Shown here one piece after another: positions 18,738 to 27,227 of a stretch of DNA of 64,000 nucleotides. The translations under genes were made by a program, and so were the position numbers. The stretch lies in NCBI RefSeq assembly GCF_029269835.1, contig NZ_JARJBB010000004.1, forward strand, positions 434,001-498,000. The letters run 5' to 3'. Every line of letters begins with the position of its first letter. Within the stretch, counting starts at the first letter, position 1. Source of the stretch: Streptomyces tropicalis. Its GTDB lineage: Bacteria; Actinomycetota; Actinomycetes; Streptomycetales; Streptomycetaceae. Under the pieces are notes generated by a model. It did no database searches and had not been told where the DNA came from. It worked only from the letters and a program-made list of their open reading frames with translations.

Positions 18738-19454
18738 GTGACGGCCGACGAGCCGGACCTGATCATCGCCGCGCTGACCCCGGTCGTCGACGGCATCGCC
18801 GCCACCCTCGGCTCGTTCTGCGAGGTCGTCGTCCACGACTTCCGCCGGCCGGGGAACTCCGTGGTCGCCCTCGCCGGCTCGGTGACCGGGCGCCGGGTCG
18901 GCAGCTCGATGAGCGGGATCGGCAGGGGCCTGCTGGCCCGCGGGGACGCGGCGCAGGACGAGCTGAACCACACGACCCGCATCGGGAACGGGAAGCTCGT
19001 CCGGTCCTCGACGATGCTGCTGCGCGACTCCACCGGATCGGTCTTCGGCGCGCTGTGCGTCAACGTCGACATCACCGCGGTCGGCCAGGCGCACGCCCTG
19101 CTCGGCGAACTCGCCGGAGCGGGACCGGCCGCCGGGCCGGCCACCACCTCGTTCGGCGGCGACATCGCCTCCGTGGTGGACGCGATCGTCGACGCCCACC
19201 AGCTGCGGCAGCACAAGCAGTGGTCCGCGCTCGGGCGCGGGGAGCGCCTCGCGCTGTTCCGCAGCCTCGACGAGAGCGGCGTCTTCGCGGTCCGCGGCGC
19301 CGCCCAGCAGGTCGCCGAACGCCTCGGCATCTCCCGCGCCTCCGCCTACAGCTACCTCGCCCGGGCGCGCAGTGCGACCGGCACGTCCGACGAACCCGGC
19401 CCGGCCGGCGGCACCCGGCCCGCCGCACCCGGCCAGAACGGAGCACCGGCATGA
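18738..19454 (+). CDS. YheO-like PAS / HTH transcriptional regulator (DauR type)
   Basis: A 238-residue protein. The YheO-like PAS domain (about residues 8-120) contains FCEVVVHDFRRPGNSVVALAGSVTGR and RSSTMLLRDSTGSVFGALCVNVDIT. A C-terminal HTH_22-like domain (about 150-215) has VFAVRGAAQQVAERLGISRASAYSYL. The GTG at 18738 follows GGGAGG. It overlaps the dehydratase start, so regulator and enzyme are co-translated. By analogy with DauR it may respond to an amino acid or related metabolite and control this operon. Confidence 0.88.
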   Translation: MTADEPDLIIAALTPVVDGIAATLGSFCEVVVHDFRRPGNSVVALAGSVTGRRVGSSMSGIGRGLLARGDAAQDELNHTTRIGNGKLVRSSTMLLRDSTGSVFGALCVNVDITAVGQAHALLGELAGAGPAAGPATTSFGGDIASVVDAIVDAHQLRQHKQWSALGRGERLALFRSLDESGVFAVRGAAQQVAERLGISRASAYSYLARARSATGTSDEPGPAGGTRPAAPGQNGAPA

Positions 19455-20419
19455 CCGCCACCCCGCCCGTCACCCTCGACGACGTCCGCGACGCCGCGGC
19501 GCAGATCAAGGGCGTGGCCCACCGCACCCCCGTGCTGCGCTCGCGGACCCTGGACGCCCTGGTCGGGGCCGAGGTCTTCGTCAAGTGCGAGAACTTCCAG
19601 CGGATCGGGGCCTTCAAGTTCCGCGGCGCGTACAACGCCGCGTCCCGGCTTCCCGCGGACCGGCTGGCCAAGGGCATCGCCGCGTACTCCTCCGGCAACC
19701 ACGCGCAGGCGGTGGCGCTCTCCGCCCGCGAACTGGGCACCAGTGCGGTCATCCTGATGCCGGAGGACACCCCGGAGTCCAAGCGGCGCGCGACGGCCGG
19801 GTACGGGGCCGAGGTCGTCACCTACGACCGCTACACCGGCGACCGGGTCGCCATCGGGGAGGCGCTCGCCGCCGACCGCGGCCTGGCGCTCATCCCGCCG
19901 TACGAGCATCCGCACGTCATCGCCGGACAGGGCACGGCCGCCCTGGAACTCCTGGAGGAGGCCGGGGAGCTGGACGCGCTGGTGGCGCCGGTCGGCGGGG
20001 GCGGGCTGATGGCGGGCTGCGCCACGGCCGCCAAGGGCCTGCAGCCCGCGATACGGGTCGTCGGCGTGGAACCGGAGGCCGGCGACGACACCCGGCGCTC
20101 GCTGGAGGCCGGCCACCGGGTCTCCGTTCCGGTGCCGCGCACCATCGCCGACGGCCAGGCCGCCGACATCCCCGGCGAGCTCACCTTCTCCGTGAACCGC
20201 AGGCTGGTGGACGACATCGCCCTGGTCGGCGACGACGACATCCGCGCGGCCATGCGGTTCGCCTTCGAGCGCATGAAGATCGTCCTGGAGCCGAGCGGGG
20301 CCAGCGCCCTGGCCGCGCTGCTGGCCGGGAAGGCCGGCCCGCTCCCGGCCCGGGTCGGGGTGGTCCTGTCGGGCGGCAACATCGACGTCGCCCGGTTCAC
20401 CGGGATCCTCGGCGGCTGA
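19451..20419 (+). CDS. PLP-dependent threo-3-hydroxyaspartate / threonine dehydratase
   Basis: A 322-residue fold-type II PLP enzyme. It has PLP-Lys in FQRIGAFKFRGAYNA, SSGNHAQAVA, the glycine loop VGGGGLMAG and C-terminal VLSGGNIDVARF. It lacks the regulatory ACT domain of biosynthetic IlvA and is close to serine racemase/hydroxyaspartate ammonia-lyases in length. The reaction would deaminate a beta-hydroxy amino acid. Coupling to a DauR-type regulator supports catabolism. The exact substrate is uncertain. Confidence 0.87.
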   Translation: MTATPPVTLDDVRDAAAQIKGVAHRTPVLRSRTLDALVGAEVFVKCENFQRIGAFKFRGAYNAASRLPADRLAKGIAAYSSGNHAQAVALSARELGTSAVILMPEDTPESKRRATAGYGAEVVTYDRYTGDRVAIGEALAADRGLALIPPYEHPHVIAGQGTAALELLEEAGELDALVAPVGGGGLMAGCATAAKGLQPAIRVVGVEPEAGDDTRRSLEAGHRVSVPVPRTIADGQAADIPGELTFSVNRRLVDDIALVGDDDIRAAMRFAFERMKIVLEPSGASALAALLAGKAGPLPARVGVVLSGGNIDVARFTGILGG

Positions 20420-20443
20420 CCCGCGCGGGCAGGCGCGCGGAGA

Positions 20444-20473
20444 GGGCGGGCCGCGCCGGTCGCGTGCCCGCCC
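20444..20473. terminator. Bidirectional terminator hairpin
   Basis: An 8-bp stem GGGCGGGC / GCCCGCCC with a 14-nt loop lies between the convergent dehydratase (stop 20419) and secreted-protein gene (stop 20486). Confidence 0.55.
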
Positions 20474-20485
20474 GTCCGCCGGGTG

Positions 20486-20950
20486 TCAGTTCCAGAGCTG
20501 GTAGTTCACGACGTGCTGGTACCCCTCGGGCCGGCCGTCGGTGAAGACCAGGCTCAGCCGGGTGTAGTGCCGCAGCGCCGGGTCCTTCGCCCAGGGTCGT
20601 GCCCGGTCGAGCCGCACGATCACGGGGTACGAGCGGAACGTGCCCGCAGCGCAGTACGGCTTGCAGTCGTTGACGTAGTTGAGGCCGCGGGCTGTCGCCG
20701 ACTGCGATCCCCACCGGTTCCAGTGCAGTGCGGCGAGGCGGCTGTTGCCGTCACCGCAGGCGAGGATGAACGCGTCGGGCCGCTGCTGCGGCTTCCACTG
20801 GCAGGTCACGAGTACGGGCCTGCGGTCCGGCTGCCTCGCGGCCCGGTCCGCCTGCGGTGCCGCGGGGGCGGCGGAGGCCGTGCCCGCCATGGCGGCGAGC
20901 AACGTGGCGGCACAGAGTGTGACCGCTGTCCTCACGGTGTGTCTGCGCAT
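20486..20950 (-). CDS. Small secreted protein of unknown function
   Basis: A 154-residue protein with a clear Sec signal peptide: RRHTVR, a hydrophobic core (about 9-22) and an AxA site near residues 26-28 (TASAAPA). The mature part has Cys in TCQW, ACGDGN and CKPYC, enough for two disulfides, plus VIVRLDRARPW and a C-terminal HVVNYQLWN. I do not recognise a named domain; similar secreted orphans are common in Streptomyces. A 12-bp motif shared with the oxidase upstream region lies just upstream. Confidence 0.8.
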   Translation of the reverse strand: MRRHTVRTAVTLCAATLLAAMAGTASAAPAAPQADRAARQPDRRPVLVTCQWKPQQRPDAFILACGDGNSRLAALHWNRWGSQSATARGLNYVNDCKPYCAAGTFRSYPVIVRLDRARPWAKDPALRHYTRLSLVFTDGRPEGYQHVVNYQLWN

Positions 20951-21037
20951 GTCAGCTCCCGGTAGCCGTCGCCTGACTTTGTAATGACGCTACGGCCGTT
21001 CAGCGGGCCCCACCACTCGTACGGCGCAGGGCCCTGG

Positions 21038-21262
21038 TCAGGCATGGTGCGGTGCGGGCCGTGCGGTCCGCACGGGGCGGAACGGGGCGGGTTCGGGCGG
21101 AGGGTCCTCGCCGCCGGTCTCCGGCTGGCAGGTCTCGCACAGTTCGTGCTCTCCGTCACGGGTGATGACGGTTCCCCAGCCCAGGCACTGCCCGCAGTCG
21201 CGGGCGAGGCTCAGTTCGGCATGGGGAGGCGGGGTGGGGCTGTGGTGGGCTCCGTACGCCAT
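21038..21262 (-). CDS. Small CxxCxGxG zinc-ribbon-like protein
   Basis: A 74-residue protein starting at ATG 21262 behind GAGGAG. It contains CGQCLGWG, a DnaJ-type CxxCxGxG motif, and CETC about 20 residues later: four cysteines suited to one zinc ion. The tail is Pro/Arg-rich. No other domain is visible. It may be a regulatory or chaperone-like peptide. The AT-rich promoter region upstream is unusual for the local composition. Confidence 0.65.
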   Translation of the reverse strand: MAYGAHHSPTPPPHAELSLARDCGQCLGWGTVITRDGEHELCETCQPETGGEDPPPEPAPFRPVRTARPAPHHA

Positions 21263-21320
21263 GTGCGGGCGGCTCCTCGAAGTCGCGAAGGGGATACGCA
21301 CCATTTTGTCTGTTTTTTCT

Positions 21321-21349
21321 AAGATGTCCAGAGGTTTCCCGCTGTCAAT
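21321..21349 (-). promoter_or_regulatory. Possible promoter of the zinc-ribbon gene
   Basis: On the minus strand a perfect TTGACA (21344-21349) is followed after 17 bp by ATCTTA in a strikingly AT-rich stretch (21301-21335). The -10 match is weak. Confidence 0.35.
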
Positions 21350-21442
21350 CGAAGGTGCGCCCTCCGTGGGGCCTGCCGAAGCGCGCCGGCCGCACCGCCC
21401 GCCGGGGGCCGTGCGGCCGGCGCACCGCCGCGTGCACCCGCC

Positions 21443-22681
21443 CTACGGCCGTACGCCGCCGATGGCGAGCGGGAGGTGGCGCGGGCCGCGCAGCACCGCG
21501 TTCTGCCGGTAGGGCGGCGGGTCCTGGAGCAGGCGGGGGCTGTCCAGCCGGCGGGCCAGCTCCGCCAGTGCGATCTGCGTCTCCAGCCGGGCCAGCGGGG
21601 CGCCGAAGCAGCTGTGGATGCCGCTGCCGAAGCCCAGGTGCTCGATGTCCGGGCGGTCCGGGTCGAACCGGTCGGGGTCCGTGAAGCGCTCCGGGTCCCG
21701 GTTGCCCGAGGCGAGGACGAGCCAGATGCGCGATCCCTTCGGGATCGTCGTCCCGCGCAGCTCGATGTCCGCGATGCAGGTGCGCTGCGGCACCAGCTGC
21801 ACCGGCGGTTCGAAGCGCAGCAGCTCCTCCACGATTCTGACGGACAGTCCGGGGTCCTCCCGCAGCCGCTGCAGGATCTCCGGATTGCGCAGCAGTGTGA
21901 GCATGCCGTTGGTGATCAGGTTGACCGTCGTCTCGTGACCGGCGATCAGCAGCAGCACCGCCGTGCTGAGGACCTCCATCATCGACAGCGTGCCGTCCGC
22001 GCCCTGACTGGTCGCCAGGTCGGACAGCATGTCGTCCTGCGGTTCCTTGGTGCGCTGCTCCACCAGACCCGCCAGGTACATGCCCAGCTGCATCCGCGCA
22101 TCCTGCGCGGCCTTCTGGAACTCGGTGTCCGCGCTGCGCCGGGTGTCCGGGTCCAGGCTGGCCACCAGCGGGTCCACCCAGGTCCGGAAGCGCGGCTCGT
22201 CCTCGCGGGGCACCCCGAGGAGCCGGCAGATCACCGTCACCGGGAACGGGTAGGCGAACTGGTCCACCAGATCGATCTCACGGGCGTCGCCGAGCCCGTC
22301 GATCAGCTCGGTGACGATCCGGGACAGCTCGCCGCGCATCGAGTCGATCCGGCGCGGGCAGTGCGGCGGCCCGAAGGAACTGTTGGCGATCCGCCGCAGA
22401 CGGTCGTGCTCCGGCGGGTCGAGCCGGATGAAGCTCGGTGGCAGCCCCGTCGAGTCCGGCCCCGTCAGCTCGTCGTCCCCGGCCGCCGCCAGGTTGGCCG
22501 CGTCGGAGCTGATCCGGGGGTCGTGGAGCAGGTGGAGGATGTCGTAGTACGAGCCGATGACGTAGGCGCCGCCCTCCTCCTCGTGCAGCACCGGCGTCTT
22601 GCGGAGCTCCGCGTAGATCGGATAGGGGTCGGCGCGGTTGGCGTAGTCGGTGATCTGGCCCAGGAGCGAGGATTGCGTCAT
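21443..22681 (-). CDS. Cytochrome P450
   Basis: A 412-residue soluble bacterial P450. The I-helix is LLLIAGHETTVNLI (oxygen-binding Thr), the K-helix is EELLRFEP (ExxR) and the haem loop is FGSGIHSCFGAPLAR with the Cys ligand near residue 354. SFIRLDPPEHDRLRRIANSSF is the conserved C-helix region. Length is normal and there is no membrane anchor. It is the last gene of a ferredoxin/reductase/P450 set in which all three redox partners are present. The substrate is unknown; no biosynthetic scaffold genes adjoin it. Confidence 0.95.
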   Translation of the reverse strand: MTQSSLLGQITDYANRADPYPIYAELRKTPVLHEEEGGAYVIGSYYDILHLLHDPRISSDAANLAAAGDDELTGPDSTGLPPSFIRLDPPEHDRLRRIANSSFGPPHCPRRIDSMRGELSRIVTELIDGLGDAREIDLVDQFAYPFPVTVICRLLGVPREDEPRFRTWVDPLVASLDPDTRRSADTEFQKAAQDARMQLGMYLAGLVEQRTKEPQDDMLSDLATSQGADGTLSMMEVLSTAVLLLIAGHETTVNLITNGMLTLLRNPEILQRLREDPGLSVRIVEELLRFEPPVQLVPQRTCIADIELRGTTIPKGSRIWLVLASGNRDPERFTDPDRFDPDRPDIEHLGFGSGIHSCFGAPLARLETQIALAELARRLDSPRLLQDPPPYRQNAVLRGPRHLPLAIGGVRP

Positions 22682-22732
22682 CAGGGGTCCTTGGGGCGTG
22701 GGTCCGGGGAGGGTGCGGGCGGCCGGGGCCGC

Positions 22733-24127
22733 TCAGGGGTGGGCGGGGGTGAAGACCAGCTGCCGGTCGCCCGGCGAGTAGCCGCTCAGGGTGACCGTCG
22801 GACCGTGCGTCGGCAGGGACGGGTCGGGGAAGTCGGCCGGGACCGGCTGCCGGCCCTCGGGGCGTCGGTCCACCGTCTCGAACTCCGGCGGGAAGGGGGC
22901 GCCCGTCTCGATCAGCCGCTGGTAGAACTCCAGCCACCGCGTGTTGTCGAAGCTCACCGCGGCGATGACCCGCCCCTGGTACCCGTACACCCCGGTGAAC
23001 CGGCGCTCGGCCAGCGACCCCTGGGTGATCATGATCTCGTCGCCCATCGACGGCACCCCGACGGACTTGATGTTCACACCGAACTGCGAGGACCAGAAGG
23101 CGGGCACCCACATGTGCGGACGCCGGTCGGCGCCGGCGCTGATCATGTTGTGCGCGGCGACCTCCGCCTGCGCCACCGCGTTGCCCCAGTGCTCCAGGGA
23201 CAGGAACTGGTAGCCGAACAGCGGGTTGGGGGAGCGGGCGACGTCCCCGGCCGCGTAGACGTCGTCGGTGACGATGCCCCGGAAGTCGAAGGCACGGCAG
23301 CCCGCGTCGCAGGCGATGCCGCGCGGGCCCGCGCCGAGGCCGGAGCCGGCCAGCCACTCGGTGTTGCGGGTCGCACCCAGCGACACCACCACGACGTCCG
23401 TCTCGACGACGCTGCCGTCGGACAGGTGCGCGGCCCGCACCCGGCCCGTCGAGTCGCCCTCCAGGCCGGTCACCATCACCCCGGTGCGCAGGTCCACGCC
23501 GTTCTCGCGCTGCATGTCCGCCGCGACCGCGCCCACCACCCCGCCCAGCGCGCCCACCAGCGGCGCGTCCGCGCGCTCCGCCACGGTGACCTCGATGCCC
23601 TGGTCCCGGCAGGCGGACGCGATCTCCGACCCGGTGAACCCGGCGCCGATGACGAACACCCGGCGCGGCCCGATCTTCATCCGCCGCTCCAGCTTCACGG
23701 CGTCGTCGCGGGTCCGCAGCACGAACACCCCGTCGAGCTGGGCCTCCGCCTCCTTCGGCCAGGGACGGGCGCGCACCCCGGTCGCGATCAGCAGGCGGTC
23801 GTAGGGCACCTCCCCGCCGTCGGCCAGACGCACGCGCCGACCCGCCATGTCGAGCCCGCTCGCCGCCACCCCGAGCCGCCAGGTCGCGTCGACCGCCCGC
23901 AACCGGGGCAGCTCGGTGTGGTCCGCGGACGCCTTGCCGAGCAGCACCGCCTTGGACAGCGGCGGCCGGTCGTAGGGCTCGTAGGGCTCGTCGCCGATCA
24001 GGGTGAGCGAACCGCCGAAGCCCTCGGCGCGCAGCGTCTCGGCCGCCCGCAGGCCCGCCAGCGAGGCACCCACGATGACGATGCGGCCCTCGCGCCGCAG
24101 CCGCTCCAGCGAGTCCTCACCGGGCAT
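22733..24127 (-). CDS. FAD-dependent ferredoxin reductase
   Basis: A 464-residue pyridine-nucleotide-disulfide-type oxidoreductase without redox cysteines. The FAD motif is IVIVGASLAGLRAAE, the NAD motif VFVIGAGFTGSEIAS, and the second FAD motif VYAAGDVARSPN. This is the arrangement of P450 ferredoxin reductases such as putidaredoxin reductase, with a longer C-terminal dimer domain and an extra ~50-residue Pro-rich tail. The start overlaps the ferredoxin stop by 11 nt. It should pass electrons from NAD(P)H to the ferredoxin. Confidence 0.92.
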   Translation of the reverse strand: MPGEDSLERLRREGRIVIVGASLAGLRAAETLRAEGFGGSLTLIGDEPYEPYDRPPLSKAVLLGKASADHTELPRLRAVDATWRLGVAASGLDMAGRRVRLADGGEVPYDRLLIATGVRARPWPKEAEAQLDGVFVLRTRDDAVKLERRMKIGPRRVFVIGAGFTGSEIASACRDQGIEVTVAERADAPLVGALGGVVGAVAADMQRENGVDLRTGVMVTGLEGDSTGRVRAAHLSDGSVVETDVVVVSLGATRNTEWLAGSGLGAGPRGIACDAGCRAFDFRGIVTDDVYAAGDVARSPNPLFGYQFLSLEHWGNAVAQAEVAAHNMISAGADRRPHMWVPAFWSSQFGVNIKSVGVPSMGDEIMITQGSLAERRFTGVYGYQGRVIAAVSFDNTRWLEFYQRLIETGAPFPPEFETVDRRPEGRQPVPADFPDPSLPTHGPTVTLSGYSPGDRQLVFTPAHP

Positions 24128-24344
24128 CGGACACCTCCGGGAGGGGCTCGGTGTTCAGTCCCTCGGCCGTGATCGCCTGCACCGGGCAGGCGGCCACCGC
24201 GCGGGCCACCTTCTCGCGCTGCGCCTCGTCGGCCCGCGGGCTGTAGACGAGCGACTCCTCGCCGTGCATGGTGAACACGTCCGGGGCGAGGAACGCGCAC
24301 TGCGCGTACCCCTGGCACTTGTTGAGATCGACGACAAGCCTCAT
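24117..24344 (-). CDS. [3Fe-4S] ferredoxin
   Basis: A 75-residue protein with Cys10, Cys16 and Cys53 (CQGYAQC; AACPVQAI). The missing fourth Cys points to a 3Fe-4S cluster as in P450-partner ferredoxins. FLAPDVFTMHGEES is characteristic of this family. It is followed by the reductase and P450 genes, giving a complete electron chain. The C-terminal Pro/Glu tail is short. Confidence 0.92.
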   Translation of the reverse strand: MRLVVDLNKCQGYAQCAFLAPDVFTMHGEESLVYSPRADEAQREKVARAVAACPVQAITAEGLNTEPLPEVSDAR

Positions 24345-24507
24345 CCCACGCTCCGCTCCGCTTCGGCGGCCAGGTCCGCGGGCGCCGTGCGCGACGGCGC
24401 CCCCGGACGGCGGTCATCTCCCCCGTGCCAGCATCCGAGCGGGGCCGGGCATCCCGCGCGCCGGAGCACGCCGAAGGGGTGACCCGGGCTCCCGGCCCGC
24501 GCCGCCC

Positions 24508-25206
24508 TCACGCCGGAACCGCGGCGGCACGCGCCCCGCCGCGGCCGCCGGCCACGAGGATGTACACGCTCAGCACGAACGCCCAGGCCGGGAACACCAG
24601 CTCGGACCACGGCACGTCGGCCGCCACGAACAGCAGCACCAGCCCGGACACGAACCCCAGCAGGCTCAGCCAGCGCGGCAGGATGCCCAGCCGGTGCCCG
24701 ATCGTGGACGTGGAGAAGGTGAACACCGCGGCCATCCGCATGGCGTACCCCATCATCAGCGTGTACGCGTAGTGCCGGCCGAAGTCCCAGGTGGGCAGGG
24801 AGGGGGCGCTGCCGGCCGGATGCGCGGTGGCCAGCACGGCCCCGGCCGCGGCGGCCGCCCCGTACATCGTCGCCACGAAGACCAGACCGCTGCCGAGGAA
24901 CACCGTGGCGAGGAACTTGTCCTCCGCCTCCCCGACCCGGGCCCGCACCACGCCGACGAACCACAGGAAGAAGATCCCGGCGAACGGCACCAGCGCCAGC
25001 GCCGTCCGTACCGCGCTGCGCCGCGTGGAGTCCGTGAAGCCGCCCGCGGTGACGGCCGCCGCTCCGGACGGCAGCCCCAGCCGCATCAGCACGATCGCCC
25101 CCGACAGCAGCAGCGCGAACAGGACCCCGGCGAGCCCGGCGGCCCGCGGGGTCTGCAGCGCGTGCTCCGCCGGCCCGTGCGGGGGCTCCGCCGCAACCGG
25201 TCTCAC
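24508..25206 (-). CDS. Membrane protein coupled to the multicopper oxidase
   Basis: A 232-residue protein starting at GTG 25206, which overlaps the oxidase stop (GTGA). About six transmembrane helices are seen (for example AGLAGVLFALLLSGAIVLM; GLVFVATMYGAAAAAGAVL; LSLLGFVSGLVLLFVAADV). No cofactor motif is recognised beyond scattered Met and His near YAYTLMMGYAMRMAA. Coupling suggests it helps copper handling, anchoring or electron flow; this is inference. Confidence 0.78.
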   Translation of the reverse strand: MRPVAAEPPHGPAEHALQTPRAAGLAGVLFALLLSGAIVLMRLGLPSGAAAVTAGGFTDSTRRSAVRTALALVPFAGIFFLWFVGVVRARVGEAEDKFLATVFLGSGLVFVATMYGAAAAAGAVLATAHPAGSAPSLPTWDFGRHYAYTLMMGYAMRMAAVFTFSTSTIGHRLGILPRWLSLLGFVSGLVLLFVAADVPWSELVFPAWAFVLSVYILVAGGRGGARAAAVPA

Positions 25207-26858
25207 GTGCGGTAGCCGAGGACGGTCATCATGCCGGACTCCGAGTGGTACTGGTTGTGGCAGTGCAGCATCCACAGGCCCGGGTTGTCGGCGAAGAAGT
25301 CGACCACCACCTTGTGGTGCGGGAGCACCACGGTGGTGTCCTTGCGGGTTCCGAGGCCGTCGATGCCGGTGAGTGCGAAGGTGTGGCCGTGCAGGTGGAT
25401 GGGATGCCACATGTCGGTGGCGTTGATGAAGGAGAGCCGCACCCGCTCGCCCTGGTAGATCCCGTGGCGCCGCTCCAGCGAGTACGGCCGGTGGTCGAAG
25501 CTCCAGTCGAAGTTCTTCATCCCGCCGGTCAGCCGGATCCGGATCTCGCGGTCGGGCTCGCCGTCGACGAAGGCCACCGAATCCTCCGGCACGAGCCGCC
25601 GTGCGGGCACGACGCGCCCGTCCAGCTCGTCCGGCCACACCTCGGGTGAAGGAACGTTCTTGCTGTTGCCCGTGCGCAGCAGGGCCATCGCCGTGGCCTG
25701 CTTGCCCTCGGCGACGGCGACGAGCGGGAAGACCCCGTCCTGCGCGGTGACGATCACGTCGTAGCGCTCGGCCATGCCGATCAGCAGCGCGTCCGTGCTC
25801 CGGTGCTCGACCGGGTAGCCGTCCGTGTGCGTGATCGTCATCGGGTGGTCGCCCAGCGCCAGCCGGTACGCGGTGTCGGCCGCGGCGTTGATGATGCGCA
25901 GCCGGATGCGGTCCCCGGGGCGGGCCCTGAAGACCGAGGGGGCGTGCGCCCGGCGCCCGTTGATGAGGTGGTAGGGGTAGTCGACGTTGCCCCCCATGCC
26001 GTGCAGGATCCGGCTGTGGGCGTGGTGCATGATCCGGGAGGGGCCGTGCGCGGGGCGGGCCGGGCCGTACGCGCCGGAGCCGCTGTGCGCGGGCCCCTCG
26101 CCCATGTCCATGTCCATCCCGCCCATTCCGCCGCCACCGAGCTGGGAGAGCACGTCGTCCGGGGTGGAGCCGCGCACCCCGTCCAGCCAGTCGTCCAGGA
26201 CGACGACCCACTCCTTGTCGTAGGACAGCGGCTCCCTGGGGTCCTCCACGATCAGCGGCGCGTACAGGCCGCGGTCCAGTTGCATGCCGACGTGCGAGTG
26301 CAGCCAGTAGGTGCCGGGATGGGTCACCGTGAAGCGGTAGCGGAAGTCCGTGCCGGGCCGGATGGCGTCCTGGGTGAGGCCCGGGACGCCGTCCATGTCG
26401 CAGCGCATGCGCACACCGTGCGAGTGCAGCGTCGTCGCCAGCGGCAGCCGGTTGGCGAGCGTCAGGTCGAGGACCTCGCCCGCGGTGATCCGGACCTCCC
26501 TGCCGGGCAGCGAGTCCCCGTAGGCCCAGGACCGGTAGGTCCGCCCGCCGCCGAGGTCGACGGTCGTCGGGGCGGCGGTGAGCCGGAAGCGGCGCACCCG
26601 GCCCGCACCCCGCTCGCGCTCGACGGCGAGCACCTCGGGGTCGGACGGGTTCACGTACCCCTTCGGGCCCTTGGGGACGAAGGGGCGGCCGCCGTTGCCG
26701 ACGGGGCCGCCTTCCGGTGCCGCGCCCGAGCTCGGCGTGGCCCCCGGATGCGTCCGGGTCTCCCCGTCCGGCCCGGACCCGGAGCAGGCCGCCAGGGCAC
26801 CCGAGCCGACGGCCAGGAGCGAGGCACTGAGCAAGCTACGCCGCGTATATGTGTGCAT
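25203..26858 (-). CDS. Multicopper oxidase, exported lipoprotein with Met-rich loop
   Basis: A 551-residue enzyme from ATG 26858. A twin-arginine-like YTRRSLLS start and lipobox LAAC point to a secreted, lipid-anchored protein. Copper motifs: LHSHGVRM, YWLHSHVGMQ, HPIHLHGHTFAL and MLHCHNQYHSESGMM (T1 Cys flanked by His, axial Met). A His/Met-rich loop around residues 245-270 (MGGMDMDMGEG) resembles the copper-binding insert of CueO. It likely oxidises Cu(I) or phenolic substrates outside the cell. An internal signal start five codons upstream is possible. Confidence 0.92.
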   Translation of the reverse strand: MHTYTRRSLLSASLLAVGSGALAACSGSGPDGETRTHPGATPSSGAAPEGGPVGNGGRPFVPKGPKGYVNPSDPEVLAVERERGAGRVRRFRLTAAPTTVDLGGGRTYRSWAYGDSLPGREVRITAGEVLDLTLANRLPLATTLHSHGVRMRCDMDGVPGLTQDAIRPGTDFRYRFTVTHPGTYWLHSHVGMQLDRGLYAPLIVEDPREPLSYDKEWVVVLDDWLDGVRGSTPDDVLSQLGGGGMGGMDMDMGEGPAHSGSGAYGPARPAHGPSRIMHHAHSRILHGMGGNVDYPYHLINGRRAHAPSVFRARPGDRIRLRIINAAADTAYRLALGDHPMTITHTDGYPVEHRSTDALLIGMAERYDVIVTAQDGVFPLVAVAEGKQATAMALLRTGNSKNVPSPEVWPDELDGRVVPARRLVPEDSVAFVDGEPDREIRIRLTGGMKNFDWSFDHRPYSLERRHGIYQGERVRLSFINATDMWHPIHLHGHTFALTGIDGLGTRKDTTVVLPHHKVVVDFFADNPGLWMLHCHNQYHSESGMMTVLGYRT

Positions 26859-27227
26859 GACTGAATAACACACGTTCCGCGCCGTAATGTCCTACAACCG
26901 CATCGGCGCGTCCAGCGGTATCGGCTGCCTGACTTTGTGAGTTCTTGACGTAAATGCCCCGATCTGCGGCCGCATGGGCGACGACTCGCCCCCCACACGG
27001 GCGAACACCCCGCCCTCCGCGAGTCGGCGGGGGCCCTCTCGTCCAGGCGGGTGATCATCTCCCGCGCGCCCGACCCGGTGCGGGGTGCCCCCGACGGGCT
27101 GCCGGGGTGTCACGGACCGTGGGATCCCTGTGAATTCGCGCGGCGATTGAACGCCGTGGCGCCCAACTCCGTATGGGGACGGGGGAATCCCGTGCCCGGC
27201 CTGCCACGACCGCGTAGGAGTAGTGCC
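26859..27227. other. Intergenic region between divergent oxidase and DUF1996 genes
   Basis: About 370 bp. Near the oxidase it is relatively AT-rich (TTATGTC-like segments) and contains GCCTGACTTTGT (26927-26938), identical to a 12-mer upstream of the secreted-protein gene (20972-20983). No further gene is supported. An alternative GTG start for the DUF1996 protein lies at 27192. Confidence 0.5.
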
